From Mucilaginibacter lappiensis (GTDB lineage: Bacteria > Bacteroidota > Bacteroidia > Sphingobacteriales > Sphingobacteriaceae), in the NCBI RefSeq assembly GCF_900155965.1, contig NZ_FTMG01000002.1, positions 620,001-684,000 on the forward strand: a stretch of DNA of 64,000 nucleotides, given 5' to 3'. The position numbers and the translations under genes are program-made. Positions 51,473 through 60,452 of the stretch are shown here, in pieces (within the stretch, counting starts at the first letter, position 1; each line of letters starts with the position of its first letter). The notes beneath the pieces are model-generated. The model was given only the letters and a program-made list of their open reading frames with translations. It had not been told where the DNA came from and ran no database searches.

Positions 51473-53854
51473 ATGTTAAAAAACTATTTTAAAACTACGG
51501 TAAGGTACCTGTTGGTTAACAAAGCATTCAGCATGATCAATATTGTGGGCCTGTCAACAGGTATTTGTGTTTGTTTTTTTGCTTTATTGTATGTACAGTT
51601 TGAACTTAGCCGGGATAGCTATAACAAGCAGGCTGATCATATTTATCGCCTGGTAACGGATATTAAAACCCCTTTGGGTGTTAATTATGAAAGTGCATCG
51701 ACGCCAATGGGGCCGGCAATAGCCGCCACTTATCCCGAAGTAAAAGCCGCTGCCCGGGTATTTATGGACGACATGATCATCCAAAGTAATCCTAATAATG
51801 CCACTAAAGAAGAGATAGCCTATGCCGACGCTTCGGTATTTTCCATTTTTACCTGGCCCCTGTTGCGTGGTGATTCCCGGCATTTGTTTGATGCGCCATA
51901 TAATGTAGTACTCTCTGAATCGGCTGCAAAAAAATATTTTGGCAATGCAGATCCGATTGGTAAAACATTATTAATAAACGGACAGCAAAGTGCCGCGGTA
52001 ACGGGTATAATGAAGGATATTCCCTACAATTCGCATCTGCGGGTTGATATGCTTTTTTCCATGTCATCACTGGTAAATGCAAATTGGGAACATAATTGGA
52101 AGAGTTTTGGCTTTTATACCTATTTGCTTTTACAACCAGCTGCTGATGCGACACGGCTAACCGCAAAATTGCCCGCTTTTGTGAATGCCAATATGGATCA
52201 GAGCCTGATGAAATATAAGTTATCAATTGAACCGTTAAAAAAAGTATATCTGTACGGCTATCCCAGGGGGCACCGTACCGGTAGTTCAGAAAGCGGGAGT
52301 ATTAATAACATATATATCTTTTCAATCGTTGCGGCATTTGTACTTTTTATTGCCTGTTTTAATTTTATTAATCTTACTACTGCTTTCTCCCTAAAAAGAG
52401 CAAGGGAAGTTGGTGTACGTAAAGTGCTGGGCGCATCAAAAAAACAATTAGTATTCCAGTTTTTTATGGATGCGGTTTTTCTTTGCTTAATAGCTTTTTT
52501 TATTGCTTTGCTGCTGGCAGCTTTTTTATTGCCCCTGTTTAATCGGCTTTCAGGTACAACGGTCAGTACAAATGTATTTGAGCATTTAAATTATGTTGTT
52601 TGTTTGTTGCTGATAGCCATAGTAGTTGGTTTATTGTCGGGCATTTATCCCGCTTTGTTTTTATCGGGATTTAGACCTGTAAATAGTCTTAAGAAACAGT
52701 TTATGCCAGGAACTAACAGTTTGTTGTTTCGCAAATCATTAGTTGTTGCGCAGTTTACCATTTCAATTGTGCTTATTGTTGCCACTCTTGTAGTTTATAC
52801 ACAGCTTGACTTTATGCAAAATCAAACATTAGGGTTTAAAAAAGAGCATAAGCTGGTAATTGATTATCAATTTGACAGGCGTATTAACGAACATGCCGCC
52901 ACCGTAAAACAACAGCTTTTAAACATTACCGGAATAAAGGAGTCCTGTTTATCGTCAAGCATACCTGGTACACCCAATAACAGCTATAGCGTGTTTTTGG
53001 ATGATAGCCATAACCTGCAACAGGAAATACCGGCAGATTCTTATTATACCGATGATGGTTTTTTAAAGCAGTATGGTATAAAGATCATTGCTGGGCGTGG
53101 TTTTACAGCACAATACGATAATGAGCGAGACAAAGTTTTGCTGATCAACCAGGCCATGGTGAAAAAACTGGGTTATAAGAACGCGGATGAAGCAATAGGG
53201 AAGCGATTTAGACAATTTGCCGGTGAAGGTACAGTTGTTGGTGTGGTGAAAAACTTTCATGTCCATTCTTCACAAGAGGTGATAAAACCTTTGTTTATAA
53301 GGCCGGCTAATGGCTTTTTTACCTGCCTTACTTTAGATATTAATTCTGATCATGTGCAACAGACCGTGAACCTGGTTGAAAAGCAATGGAAAAAAATAGC
53401 CCCGGGTCTTCCTTTTGTTTACTTTTTTGCTGATGAAGCTTATAATAAACAGTTTGTGGCTCAATTACACTTTGGCCGGTTATTCATTTGTTTTTCAGCA
53501 TTGGCTATATTAATATCTTGTTTGGGATTAATTGGTCTTTCGGCCTTTAGCGCAGCGCAGCGTAAAAAGGAAATCGGGGTACGGAAAGTTTTAGGAGCCT
53601 CTGTAATGAGTATCACGGCCTTACTATCCAAAGAGTTTGTAAAGCTTGTTTTGGTGGCGTTTATTATAGCGTCGCCATTAGCCTGGTGGGCCATGCACAA
53701 TTGGCTACAGGACTTTGCTTATCGCATCCAAATATCATGGTGGTTATTTATGTACTCAGGTGCTGCAGCATTGCTGATCGCCTTATTCGCGGTAAGTTTT
53801 CAAACCATCAAAGCGGCGATAGTAAACCCTGTAAAAAGTTTAAAAACAGAGTAA
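51473..53854 (+). CDS. Double-FtsX ABC permease 7 (class C)
   Basis: Last and most divergent paralogue, 793 aa. The start MLKNYFKTTVRYLLVNKAFS and the first helix (GICVCFFALLYVQFELSRD) differ from the rest; FtsX segments are FSLKRAREVGVRKVLGASKK and QRKKEIGVRKVLGASVM. The membrane plan is the same. Its stop is 8 bp before the esterase start, so the two genes are translationally close and the esterase may depend on it. Confidence 0.9.
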   Translation: MLKNYFKTTVRYLLVNKAFSMINIVGLSTGICVCFFALLYVQFELSRDSYNKQADHIYRLVTDIKTPLGVNYESASTPMGPAIAATYPEVKAAARVFMDDMIIQSNPNNATKEEIAYADASVFSIFTWPLLRGDSRHLFDAPYNVVLSESAAKKYFGNADPIGKTLLINGQQSAAVTGIMKDIPYNSHLRVDMLFSMSSLVNANWEHNWKSFGFYTYLLLQPAADATRLTAKLPAFVNANMDQSLMKYKLSIEPLKKVYLYGYPRGHRTGSSESGSINNIYIFSIVAAFVLFIACFNFINLTTAFSLKRAREVGVRKVLGASKKQLVFQFFMDAVFLCLIAFFIALLLAAFLLPLFNRLSGTTVSTNVFEHLNYVVCLLLIAIVVGLLSGIYPALFLSGFRPVNSLKKQFMPGTNSLLFRKSLVVAQFTISIVLIVATLVVYTQLDFMQNQTLGFKKEHKLVIDYQFDRRINEHAATVKQQLLNITGIKESCLSSSIPGTPNNSYSVFLDDSHNLQQEIPADSYYTDDGFLKQYGIKIIAGRGFTAQYDNERDKVLLINQAMVKKLGYKNADEAIGKRFRQFAGEGTVVGVVKNFHVHSSQEVIKPLFIRPANGFFTCLTLDINSDHVQQTVNLVEKQWKKIAPGLPFVYFFADEAYNKQFVAQLHFGRLFICFSALAILISCLGLIGLSAFSAAQRKKEIGVRKVLGASVMSITALLSKEFVKLVLVAFIIASPLAWWAMHNWLQDFAYRIQISWWLFMYSGAAALLIALFAVSFQTIKAAIVNPVKSLKTE

Positions 53855-53862
53855 CAACTCAG

Positions 53863-55395
53863 ATGAAAAGCAAAATATACCTTTTTTTAACGCTGTCAAT
53901 AATAGTTGGCGGCCTGGCCAACTTAGCCAAAGCCCAGGATACCGTCATTAGAAAAATTGATCATGGCAAATTAGATTCCATAAACTCAGACATATTAAAG
54001 CAAAAAAGATTAATAGAGGTATTTACCCCAGCCAATTATAAGCCAGGCAGTACCGATAAATACGATGTGTTGTATGTACTTGATGGTGGCAACTGGAATA
54101 CGGGCTTGATCCTGCAGGTTCAGCATTTTTTAGAAAATGAAAACTATATGCCGCCGACGATAATTGTCAGCATCATGGGTATCGACAGAAACAAAGATCT
54201 TACGCCAACGCATATGGATGATTGGAAAACATCAGGGGGAGCTGATAAATTCCTGAGTTTTATTAAAAACGAACTGATCCCTCATATTGATAAAACATAT
54301 CCATCCAATGGCGATAATACACTTTGGGGGCATTCATTGGGCGGTTTGTTTGTGATGTATGCGCTGCTAAATGAACCGAAGACTTTTAAATCATATATCG
54401 CGGTCGATCCAAGTCTTTGGTGGGATAAATTATACCTGCCTAAAATGGCTGCTGGTAAATTACCTGCTTTAGCTGGTTTAAATACCATACTTTTTATGGG
54501 CGGGCGCGAAGGAAACGACGGTAAAGGCATGAAGATTGATACTATGAGCACTATTCTTAAAAAAGCGGCTCCTGCAGATTTAACCTGGAAATTTGTCACT
54601 TACCCTGAAGAAACGCATGCCTCTGTACGATTAAAAACCACGTATGATGCGCTGAAATTTTCCTATGCTGGGTTTAACAACCAAATTGAATTTCATCCGA
54701 TGAATGGTATTGTTTTAAAAGACAAACCCATTAAAATATGGTATTTTAATGATACCACCAAAGTACACTATACGCTTGATGGAACCGTACCTACCGTATC
54801 GTCAAAACAAATGCAATCAGAAATTACTTTAACGGGTGCAGCTAAGGTTACTAATAAACATTTTACTATCCGAAGCCGCTATGACCGTGTTACAACCGGT
54901 GATTTTATGATCGGAAAGACCTTTCCTGCTATTTCAAAACCTGGAAATATAAAGCCGGGCGGTTTTAATTATACCTACTATGAGGGTAAATGGGAAGAGT
55001 GGCCCGATTTTAAAAATTTAAAAAATCCGGTTAAAATTGGGTTAACAAATAACGATTTTGATGTAGATAAAATTCAAAGGAAAAATAACAACCTGGCCCT
55101 CCTTATTGATGGGCTGCTGGAAGCAAAAGAGGACGGATATTATATATTTATACTAGACTCTGACAAGGGATCAAAACTATATCTTGATAATAAATTATTG
55201 ATGAAATGGGATGGCTCTTACAACCAGCCGTGTACATATATATTACCCTTGGCCAAGGGATTTCACGCTCTCCGGTTGGAGTACTTTCACAAATATGAAG
55301 GCTTTAAATTAAAGCTGAGTTACCTTACCCCCAGTATTTTGAATACTAAAAAACCTATTGAGATCCCGCTTGATCTGCAATATCACCATCAATAG
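53863..55395 (+). CDS. Secreted esterase with chitobiase-like and PA14-like domains
   Basis: Exported hydrolase of 510 aa in three parts. A signal peptide ends near NLAKAQD. Residues 25-275 are an alpha/beta hydrolase of the esterase D / Fes type: nucleophile Ser158 in LWGHSLGGLF, an acid near EGNDGKG and His252 in EETHASVRL. Residues about 290-365 match the chitobiase C-terminal beta-sandwich (WYFNDTTKVHYTLDGTVPT), and 370-505 a PA14-like lectin domain (YYEGKWEEWPDF, then DGYYIFILDSDKGSKLYLD). ATG 53863 is preferred to a far upstream ATG at 53686, which would overlap permease 7. Confidence 0.85.
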   Translation: MKSKIYLFLTLSIIVGGLANLAKAQDTVIRKIDHGKLDSINSDILKQKRLIEVFTPANYKPGSTDKYDVLYVLDGGNWNTGLILQVQHFLENENYMPPTIIVSIMGIDRNKDLTPTHMDDWKTSGGADKFLSFIKNELIPHIDKTYPSNGDNTLWGHSLGGLFVMYALLNEPKTFKSYIAVDPSLWWDKLYLPKMAAGKLPALAGLNTILFMGGREGNDGKGMKIDTMSTILKKAAPADLTWKFVTYPEETHASVRLKTTYDALKFSYAGFNNQIEFHPMNGIVLKDKPIKIWYFNDTTKVHYTLDGTVPTVSSKQMQSEITLTGAAKVTNKHFTIRSRYDRVTTGDFMIGKTFPAISKPGNIKPGGFNYTYYEGKWEEWPDFKNLKNPVKIGLTNNDFDVDKIQRKNNNLALLIDGLLEAKEDGYYIFILDSDKGSKLYLDNKLLMKWDGSYNQPCTYILPLAKGFHALRLEYFHKYEGFKLKLSYLTPSILNTKKPIEIPLDLQYHHQ

Positions 55396-55400
55396 AAACA

Positions 55401-55440
55401 AAAAAGCCGAAAGGAATTTGATTTTCCTTTCAGCTTTTTG
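55401..55440. terminator. Terminator between esterase and bacilliredoxin genes
   Basis: A 16-base stem with one mismatch (55401-55416 and 55424-55439), A-run before and T-run within; suited to both strands of the convergent pair. Confidence 0.8.
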
Positions 55441-55452
55441 CTTTCAGCTTAA

Positions 55453-55863
55453 TTAGCAATATTGTTCAAACGCGCCGATCAGATTATCGGCGATCATTTG
55501 TGCCGGGCGACCTTCAATTTGATGACGTTCGATGATATGTACCAGTTTACCGTCTTTAAACAAAGCCATAGCTGGTGATGATGGTGGATATGGCAGCATG
55601 TAGTTACGGGCGGCATCAACAGCCTCTTTTTCCATACCTGCAAAAACGGTTACCAGTTTAGTGGGATGTTTTTCGTTGGCTGCGGCAATTCTTGCTGCAG
55701 GGCGCGCGTTAGCCGCGGCACAGCCACAAACCGAATTTACCATTACAAATACGGTGCCTTCGCTTTCAATAGCATGCTTTACAGCATCGGCATCCTTAAG
55801 CTCCTCAAAGCCAACTTTTGTCAAATCTTCCCGCATTGGGGCAACTAAATATTCCGGATACAT
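55453..55863 (-). CDS. Bacilliredoxin (BrxA/BrxB family)
   Basis: Small thioredoxin-fold protein of 136 aa of the YphP/YqiW (BrxA/BrxB) family. Active-site motif Cys46-Gly-Cys48 in VNSVCGCAAANARPA is the unusual CGC signature. In Firmicutes these proteins remove bacillithiol from mixed disulfides. Bacteroidota often carry the gene; presence of bacillithiol is not shown here. Length is typical, start MYPEYLVAPMRED matches the family well. Confidence 0.93.
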   Translation of the reverse strand: MYPEYLVAPMREDLTKVGFEELKDADAVKHAIESEGTVFVMVNSVCGCAAANARPAARIAAANEKHPTKLVTVFAGMEKEAVDAARNYMLPYPPSSPAMALFKDGKLVHIIERHQIEGRPAQMIADNLIGAFEQYC

Positions 55864-56067
55864 AATGTTTTTTGTTTACGCTAAAATTTACTTCAAACAA
55901 AAATAAGAAATGATTAGCAGCTTGTATCTAAAAAACACAATAATAACACTTTGCTGACGATGAACTTGTATAAAAGACAAACCCATTAATTGCTTATTAG
56001 TTATTATTTTATTTGCAACAGGGGTTGATTTATAAATAGTAATAAGTATATTGCATACCCCTAATTA

Positions 56068-56940
56068 ATGAATTTGATGAACAAAAAGCCTTCTGAAATT
56101 AGCACGGTTGTTATTATTAGCAAGAACCATCAGCATACCCAATCGGTACAAATAAAAACAAAACATCTTAATAGAATACGTCATTATGTGTACAGCGCAC
56201 TGTCTGTTTTGGTGGTGTTGATAGGCCTGGTAATCTATTTAAGAGCGGAGAATTTCAGGCAGGAGCAGGAGAAACAACAGTTACTGGCTCAGATAGTAAA
56301 ACTGAAAGGTGCTATTCCGGTGGCATCGGTTCAGGGTAAAGAGGGCAGCGCCCAATCATACATTCAGGCTATTGAGGGAAAGTTAAAAACCATTAACAAT
56401 TATTTAAAACGCCGGGGCCTGAAAGGCTTTTCAAACAAAGGTATCGGCGGTGATGATAATGCTGAGGGTAAAAAATTAACCGATAAAGAAGTATATTCCT
56501 TATACAACGATTATCTGAGTCGTTTGGTAGGAACCATCGCGTTTACGCCAATGGGCTATCCGCGTATAAGTTCCTTTACTTCATTTTTTGGCTACCGTAA
56601 CGATCCATTTGCAGACGGCCATGCCGAATTTCACCCGGGTATCGATTTTAAAGGCCACAAAGGCGACGAGGTAAAATGTACCGCCAGTGGCAAAGTAGTT
56701 TTTGCAGGATGGAGCGGTGGTTATGGCAACTGTATTCGCATTGCGCATATCAATAACCTGGAAACCGTGTATGGGCACCTGTCAAAAATCAAAGTAAAAG
56801 TAGGCCAGGAAGTAAACGTTGGAGATGAGATAGGTTTGGTAGGTTCAACCGGTCATTCTACCGGGGCGCACTTACATTATGAAGTACGAAAAAATGGCAA
56901 GCCCATCAACCCGGTTAATTTTTTAACACTCAACAAGTAG
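56068..56940 (+). CDS. M23-family peptidoglycan endopeptidase, membrane anchored
   Basis: Cell-wall hydrolase of 290 aa. One membrane helix (about residues 41-58), a coiled-coil-prone linker with Glu/Gln-rich stretch (about 60-80), then the LytM domain with zinc ligands His189 and Asp193 (FHPGIDFKG) and His268-x-His270 (TGAHLHYEVRKN). His237 in VYGHLSK is a further conserved site. Start could be Met4 (56077). It is followed by a bactofilin gene, as in other bacteria where an M23 hydrolase and a bactofilin set cell shape together. Confidence 0.9.
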   Translation: MNLMNKKPSEISTVVIISKNHQHTQSVQIKTKHLNRIRHYVYSALSVLVVLIGLVIYLRAENFRQEQEKQQLLAQIVKLKGAIPVASVQGKEGSAQSYIQAIEGKLKTINNYLKRRGLKGFSNKGIGGDDNAEGKKLTDKEVYSLYNDYLSRLVGTIAFTPMGYPRISSFTSFFGYRNDPFADGHAEFHPGIDFKGHKGDEVKCTASGKVVFAGWSGGYGNCIRIAHINNLETVYGHLSKIKVKVGQEVNVGDEIGLVGSTGHSTGAHLHYEVRKNGKPINPVNFLTLNK

Positions 56941-56946
56941 AAGAAG

Positions 56947-57048
56947 GTTTTACGTGGGACGTTGTACGTGATACGTTTTTATATGAAATTTCATTGTATA
57001 ACGTATAACATAGCAGCGCCAAAAAACGTAAAACGTCCAACGTAAAAC
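56947..57048. repeat. ACGT-word inverted repeat between M23 and bactofilin genes
   Basis: Arms of 23 bases (56947-56969 and 57026-57048) match at 21 positions and repeat the word TACGT / ACGTA. It leaves only 13 bp before the bactofilin start. Confidence 0.75.
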
Positions 57049-57061
57049 ATATAACATTCCA

Positions 57062-57442
57062 ATGGCTATTTTCGGAAAAAAAGATAAAGTTGCGCTTGAT
57101 CTTCAGGCTATCTCCACCCTGATTGGTGATGGCGGCGTTTTAGATGGTAACCTTAAAGCACCGGCCTTTGCCCGTATTGATGGCCAGGTAAATGGAAATG
57201 TAACTATTGACGAAGGACTGATACTGGGCGAAAAAGGTATAATTACCGGGAACATCCACACCAAAGAAATTGTTGTTTACGGGACGGTTAAGGGTGATAT
57301 TCAAACCGACTCGCTCGAAATAAAAGCCACAGGTAAAATTACCGGCGAAATAAAAACCCAAACCCTTTTGGTAGAAACCGGAGGTATTTACAACGGGAAG
57401 CTTACTATGCAAGCGACGGATAAAAAGCTTTTGGGAGCGTAA
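57062..57442 (+). CDS. Bactofilin (polymer-forming cytoskeletal protein)
   Basis: Self-assembling cytoskeletal scaffold of 126 aa. After a short N-terminal stretch (residues 1-15) the protein is one bactofilin beta-helix with the repeats VLDGNLKAPAFARIDGQVNG and IITGNIHTKEIVVYGTVKGD. C-terminal tail is short. Bactofilins localise wall enzymes, which fits the M23 gene upstream. Length is typical. Confidence 0.93.
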   Translation: MAIFGKKDKVALDLQAISTLIGDGGVLDGNLKAPAFARIDGQVNGNVTIDEGLILGEKGIITGNIHTKEIVVYGTVKGDIQTDSLEIKATGKITGEIKTQTLLVETGGIYNGKLTMQATDKKLLGA

Positions 57443-57450
57443 TAGGTTTT

Positions 57451-57511
57451 AGGTTAGACGTGATACGTTTTACGTTATCATGCTTAATTCAAAACGTATC
57501 ACGTCTAACCT
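57451..57511. repeat. Perfect 21-bp inverted repeat after the bactofilin gene
   Basis: Arms 57451-57471 and 57491-57511 are exactly complementary with a 19-base loop; the arm begins AGGTTAGACGTGATACG. The ACGT words resemble those of 56947-57048. Confidence 0.85.
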
Positions 57512-57606
57512 ACAACATCGCACCTACAACTTCCTGCGTAGGATTATCCTATGGCAACTAATTGCACAGGCCCGCTGCTTCATTTCATTTTGATGTTTTT
57601 ATGACT

Positions 57607-57614
57607 TATTTTTG
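57607..57614 (+). promoter_or_regulatory. Candidate -7 element for ahcY
   Basis: TATTTTTG lies 24 bp before the ATG at 57638 and matches TAnnTTTG; the -33 region is only T-rich. Confidence 0.45.
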
Positions 57615-57637
57615 TGTCTCATAAAAATTGAAATGTT

Positions 57638-58954
57638 ATGTCATCAGTAGAAACTGCATTCGTTAAATACAAAGTAAAAGACCTTTCATTGGCCGAGTGG
57701 GGCCGCAAGGAAATTGAGCTGGCCGAGGCTGAAATGCCAGGTCTGATGGCTCTGCGTAAAGAATACGGCCCATCGCAACCATTAGAAGGTGCGCGTATTG
57801 CAGGCTGTTTGCACATGACCATCCAAACCGCTGTTTTAATTGAAACTTTAATTGCGCTTGGCGCCGAAGTTACCTGGTCGTCATGCAACATATTCTCCAC
57901 CCAGGATCATGCCGCTGCCGCTATTGCTGCTGCTGGTATCTCTGTTTATGCCTGGAAAGGTATGAACGCCGAAGAGTTTGACTGGTGTATTGAGCAAACC
58001 TTATATTTTGGCGAAGACCGCAAGCCGTTAAACATGATACTGGATGATGGCGGCGATTTAACCAACATGGTGTTGGATAAGTTTCCTGAACTGATCGGCG
58101 ATATCAAAGGTCTGTCAGAAGAAACTACTACCGGTGTTCACCGTTTATATGAGCGTGTTAAAGCCGGTACATTGCCAATGCCTGCTATCAACGTAAATGA
58201 CTCGGTTACCAAATCAAAATTTGATAATAAATACGGTTGTCGCGAATCATTGGTTGACGCCATCCGTCGTGCTACCGATGTAATGATGGCCGGTAAAGTG
58301 GCTGTTGTTTGCGGTTATGGCGATGTAGGTAAAGGTTCTGCCGATTCATTACGTAACTCAGGTGTACGCGTTATTGTAACCGAAATTGACCCTATCTGCG
58401 CATTACAGGCAGCTATGGAAGGTTTCGAAGTGAAAAAATTAGGCACTGCTATTGCCGAGGCCGATATTGTAGTTACTGCAACCGGTAACAAAAATATTGT
58501 GCGTGAGCAGCACTTCCGTGCCTTGAAGGATAAAGCCATTGTTTGTAACATCGGTCACTTTGATAACGAGATCGATATGGCCTGGTTAAACGGTGCTTAC
58601 GGCAATACCAAAATAGAAATTAAACCACAGGTTGATAAATATACCATTAACGGTAAAGACGTAATTGTATTGGCCGAAGGCAGGTTAGTGAACCTGGGTT
58701 GTGCAACCGGTCACCCAAGCTTTGTAATGAGTAACTCCTTCACCAACCAAACTTTGGCCCAGTTAGAGCTTTGGACAAACGGTGCTGCATACGAAAACAA
58801 AGTATACACCCTGCCAAAACACCTGGACGAAAAAGTTGCCCGCTTACACCTGGCCAAAATTGGCGTAGAGCTGGAAGTACTTGACCAGGATCAGGCCGAG
58901 TATATCGGTGTAACTGTTGAAGGTCCGTTTAAACCGGAGTACTACCGTTACTAA
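57638..58954 (+). CDS. ahcY: Adenosylhomocysteinase
   Basis: Hydrolyses S-adenosylhomocysteine to adenosine and homocysteine, clearing the product inhibitor of all methyltransferases; NAD-dependent tetramer, 438 aa. The NAD site is seen as [16 protein letters not shown] (about residues 223-238). Substrate-site motifs include [30 protein letters not shown] and [11 protein letters not shown], and the C-terminal tail ends in the conserved FKPEYYRY. It is the family's bacterial length. No riboswitch-like structure was recognised upstream. Confidence 0.98.
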   Translation: MSSVETAFVKYKVKDLSLAEWGRKEIELAEAEMPGLMALRKEYGPSQPLEGARIAGCLHMTIQTAVLIETLIALGAEVTWSSCNIFSTQDHAAAAIAAAGISVYAWKGMNAEEFDWCIEQTLYFGEDRKPLNMILDDGGDLTNMVLDKFPELIGDIKGLSEETTTGVHRLYERVKAGTLPMPAINVNDSVTKSKFDNKYGCRESLVDAIRRATDVMMAGKVAVVCGYGDVGKGSADSLRNSGVRVIVTEIDPICALQAAMEGFEVKKLGTAIAEADIVVTATGNKNIVREQHFRALKDKAIVCNIGHFDNEIDMAWLNGAYGNTKIEIKPQVDKYTINGKDVIVLAEGRLVNLGCATGHPSFVMSNSFTNQTLAQLELWTNGAAYENKVYTLPKHLDEKVARLHLAKIGVELEVLDQDQAEYIGVTVEGPFKPEYYRY

Positions 58955-58972
58955 TTCAAAATTCAAAAATAA

Positions 58973-59019
58973 AAAGTCAAAAGGCATGGTTTTCGGATCA
59001 TGCCTTTTTTGTTGACTTT
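58973..59019 (+). terminator. Terminator after ahcY
   Basis: A 10-bp stem AAAAGGCATG / CATGCCTTTT (58979-58988 and 58999-59008) with a T-run and an outer extension AAAGTCAA / TTGACTTT. Confidence 0.85.
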
Positions 59020-59033
59020 GTTTTTTTAATTTC

Positions 59034-59088
59034 AAGTTTAGCGCAAGTCTTGTGCGGTTGCTTGTGGGTTGATGACTTGTGCTTCTTC
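59034..59088 (+). repeat. REP copy R1
   Basis: A 55-base unit beginning AAGTTTAGCGCAAGTC and ending GACTTGTGCTTCTTC; the ends GCGCAAGTC and GACTTGTGC can pair (one G-T) to form a hairpin. It differs from R2 at 2 of 55 positions. Confidence 0.9.
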
Positions 59089-59092
59089 CGCC

Positions 59093-59698
59093 TTAAAATT
59101 TTGAGATTGTACTGTTCTTTTTAGACAAGATGTTTTTACCTGATGACACCTGATAACCAGATTTGGCATGCTGATTCTCATTCGGACTATATAAAATTAT
59201 ATCCATTAGTTTTATATCACTTTTCTTTTTTTGTCCATTAAATAAAATACTATGGATTATTAAGTGAATGACGTACCTAGGTTGCCCATCTTTAATTTCA
59301 TAAACCAAATCATTCTCATTAAAAAGATTTAATTCACTTGATATTTCAATGCTACTAATGTCTTTTGGCTTAAGCAAAATAGGAAAGGCTGGTTTATTGT
59401 CTTTAATGATAATACTACTTTTAGTATCATTTTTCGCTTTGTCTATAAAGGAAAGCTCCATTCCGATTATCAACACCTCTGTATTTCCTGAATTTGAGAG
59501 GACTATAGTGTTTCGCAGTGGATTTACACCAAAACCCTGTGAAATCAAATTGAAAATTACAGAAGATTTTTTTCTTATGTGCTGGAAATAAAAGTTTAAA
59601 AAAGCAATTAAAACCGCAATTATCGAGATTACAAAAGCTGCTAATGCCAACCAATTTGTGTTTGTATTAGCTGGACTTAAATAATTGACAATTTTCAT
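59093..59698 (-). CDS. Orphan membrane-anchored protein between two REPs
   Basis: Hypothetical protein of 201 aa, not recognised. One membrane segment is near the N-terminus (about residues 14-36, WLALAAFVISIIAVLIAFLN); the rest is soluble with alternating hydrophobic and polar residues, suggesting beta strands, and is Lys/Asn/Ser-rich at the end. The gene is markedly richer in A+T than its neighbours, which suggests recent arrival. It is bounded by R1 4 bp after its stop and by R2 48 bp before its start. No function is proposed. Confidence 0.75.
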   Translation of the reverse strand: MKIVNYLSPANTNTNWLALAAFVISIIAVLIAFLNFYFQHIRKKSSVIFNLISQGFGVNPLRNTIVLSNSGNTEVLIIGMELSFIDKAKNDTKSSIIIKDNKPAFPILLKPKDISSIEISSELNLFNENDLVYEIKDGQPRYVIHLIIHSILFNGQKKKSDIKLMDIILYSPNENQHAKSGYQVSSGKNILSKKNSTISKF

Positions 59699-59745
59699 GA
59701 TTACGTTTAGATTGTGATAGGGTTTTAAATTACAAATAAAATACT

Positions 59746-59800
59746 AAGTTTAGCGCAAGTCTTGTGCGGTTGTTTGCGGGTTGATGACTTGTGCTTCTTC
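59746..59800 (+). repeat. REP copy R2
   Basis: 55 bases, same orientation as R1 and 53 of 55 identical; ends 23 bp before the transposase start. Confidence 0.9.
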
Positions 59801-59823
59801 GTCATTTTATTTAATTTTAATAA

Positions 59824-60381
59824 GTGAGCATTAAATACAAATTCGCAAATCTTGAAGCTGTTTATTTTGTAACTTTTGCTGTGGTCGGCTGGATAGATGT
59901 ATTTACGAGGACCGTGTATAAAGACCTATTGCTTGATAGTTTTCGATACTGTATTAAAGAAAAAGGGTTAGCTGTTCATGGCTATGTGATTATGAGCAAT
60001 CACGTCCACATGATAATAAGTAGTAAAGGGAAACAGGATTTATCGGCAATTATGCGTGACATGAAAAAGTTTTCATCTGTACGGTTAATTCGTGAAATTA
60101 TAGAGAACCCAACTGAAAGTAGAAAACAATGGATGCTTCGTCTTTTATCTGATGCAGGCAAGGCAAACGGAAATAATACCCATTATCAGTTTTGGCGGCA
60201 AGACAATCATCCTATCGAGCTTCATCCTCATCTAAATATTTTTGCTCAGAAGTTGAATTATATCCATCAAAATCCAGTTAAGGCTGGTTGGGTTACTGAT
60301 GCTTCCGCTTATATTTATAGTAGCGCGAGTAACTATATGGAGAAAGGCGGAGTATTGATGGAAGTCGAACTTTTGTATTGA
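59824..60381 (+). CDS. REP-associated tyrosine transposase (RAYT, Y1_Tnp)
   Basis: Single-strand DNA transposase of 185 aa related to IS200/IS605 TnpA. The HUH motif is His60-Val-His62 in MSNHVHMII, and the catalytic Tyr is Tyr146 in LNYIHQNPVKAGWV, the RAYT-type pattern. Start is GTG at 59824. Domesticated RAYTs cut and move REP sequences but lack the ends of an insertion sequence, which fits the REPs on both sides. All expected catalytic residues are present, so the enzyme may be active. Confidence 0.93.
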   Translation: MSIKYKFANLEAVYFVTFAVVGWIDVFTRTVYKDLLLDSFRYCIKEKGLAVHGYVIMSNHVHMIISSKGKQDLSAIMRDMKKFSSVRLIREIIENPTESRKQWMLRLLSDAGKANGNNTHYQFWRQDNHPIELHPHLNIFAQKLNYIHQNPVKAGWVTDASAYIYSSASNYMEKGGVLMEVELLY

Positions 60382-60386
60382 ACTAG

Positions 60387-60439
60387 CTGCTGATAGTCAC
60401 AAGTCATCCTTACACGGGCCGCCGCACAAGACTTGCGCC
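60387..60439 (-). repeat. REP copy R3, inverted
   Basis: Contains CACAAGTCAT and CCGCACAAGACTTGCGC, the complement of the R1/R2 ends, with more changes in the middle. It begins 6 bp after the transposase stop. Confidence 0.85.
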
Positions 60440-60452
60440 AGAGAAAGATTAT

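Noticed and set aside
53686..53862. Longer esterase start at 53686
   Set aside because: It would overlap 169 bp of permease 7 and add a hydrophilic stretch before a clear signal peptide.
57443..57637. SAH or other riboswitch before ahcY
   Set aside because: The gap holds only the perfect 21-bp inverted repeat and a promoter-like box; no SAH-type pseudoknot pattern was recognised.
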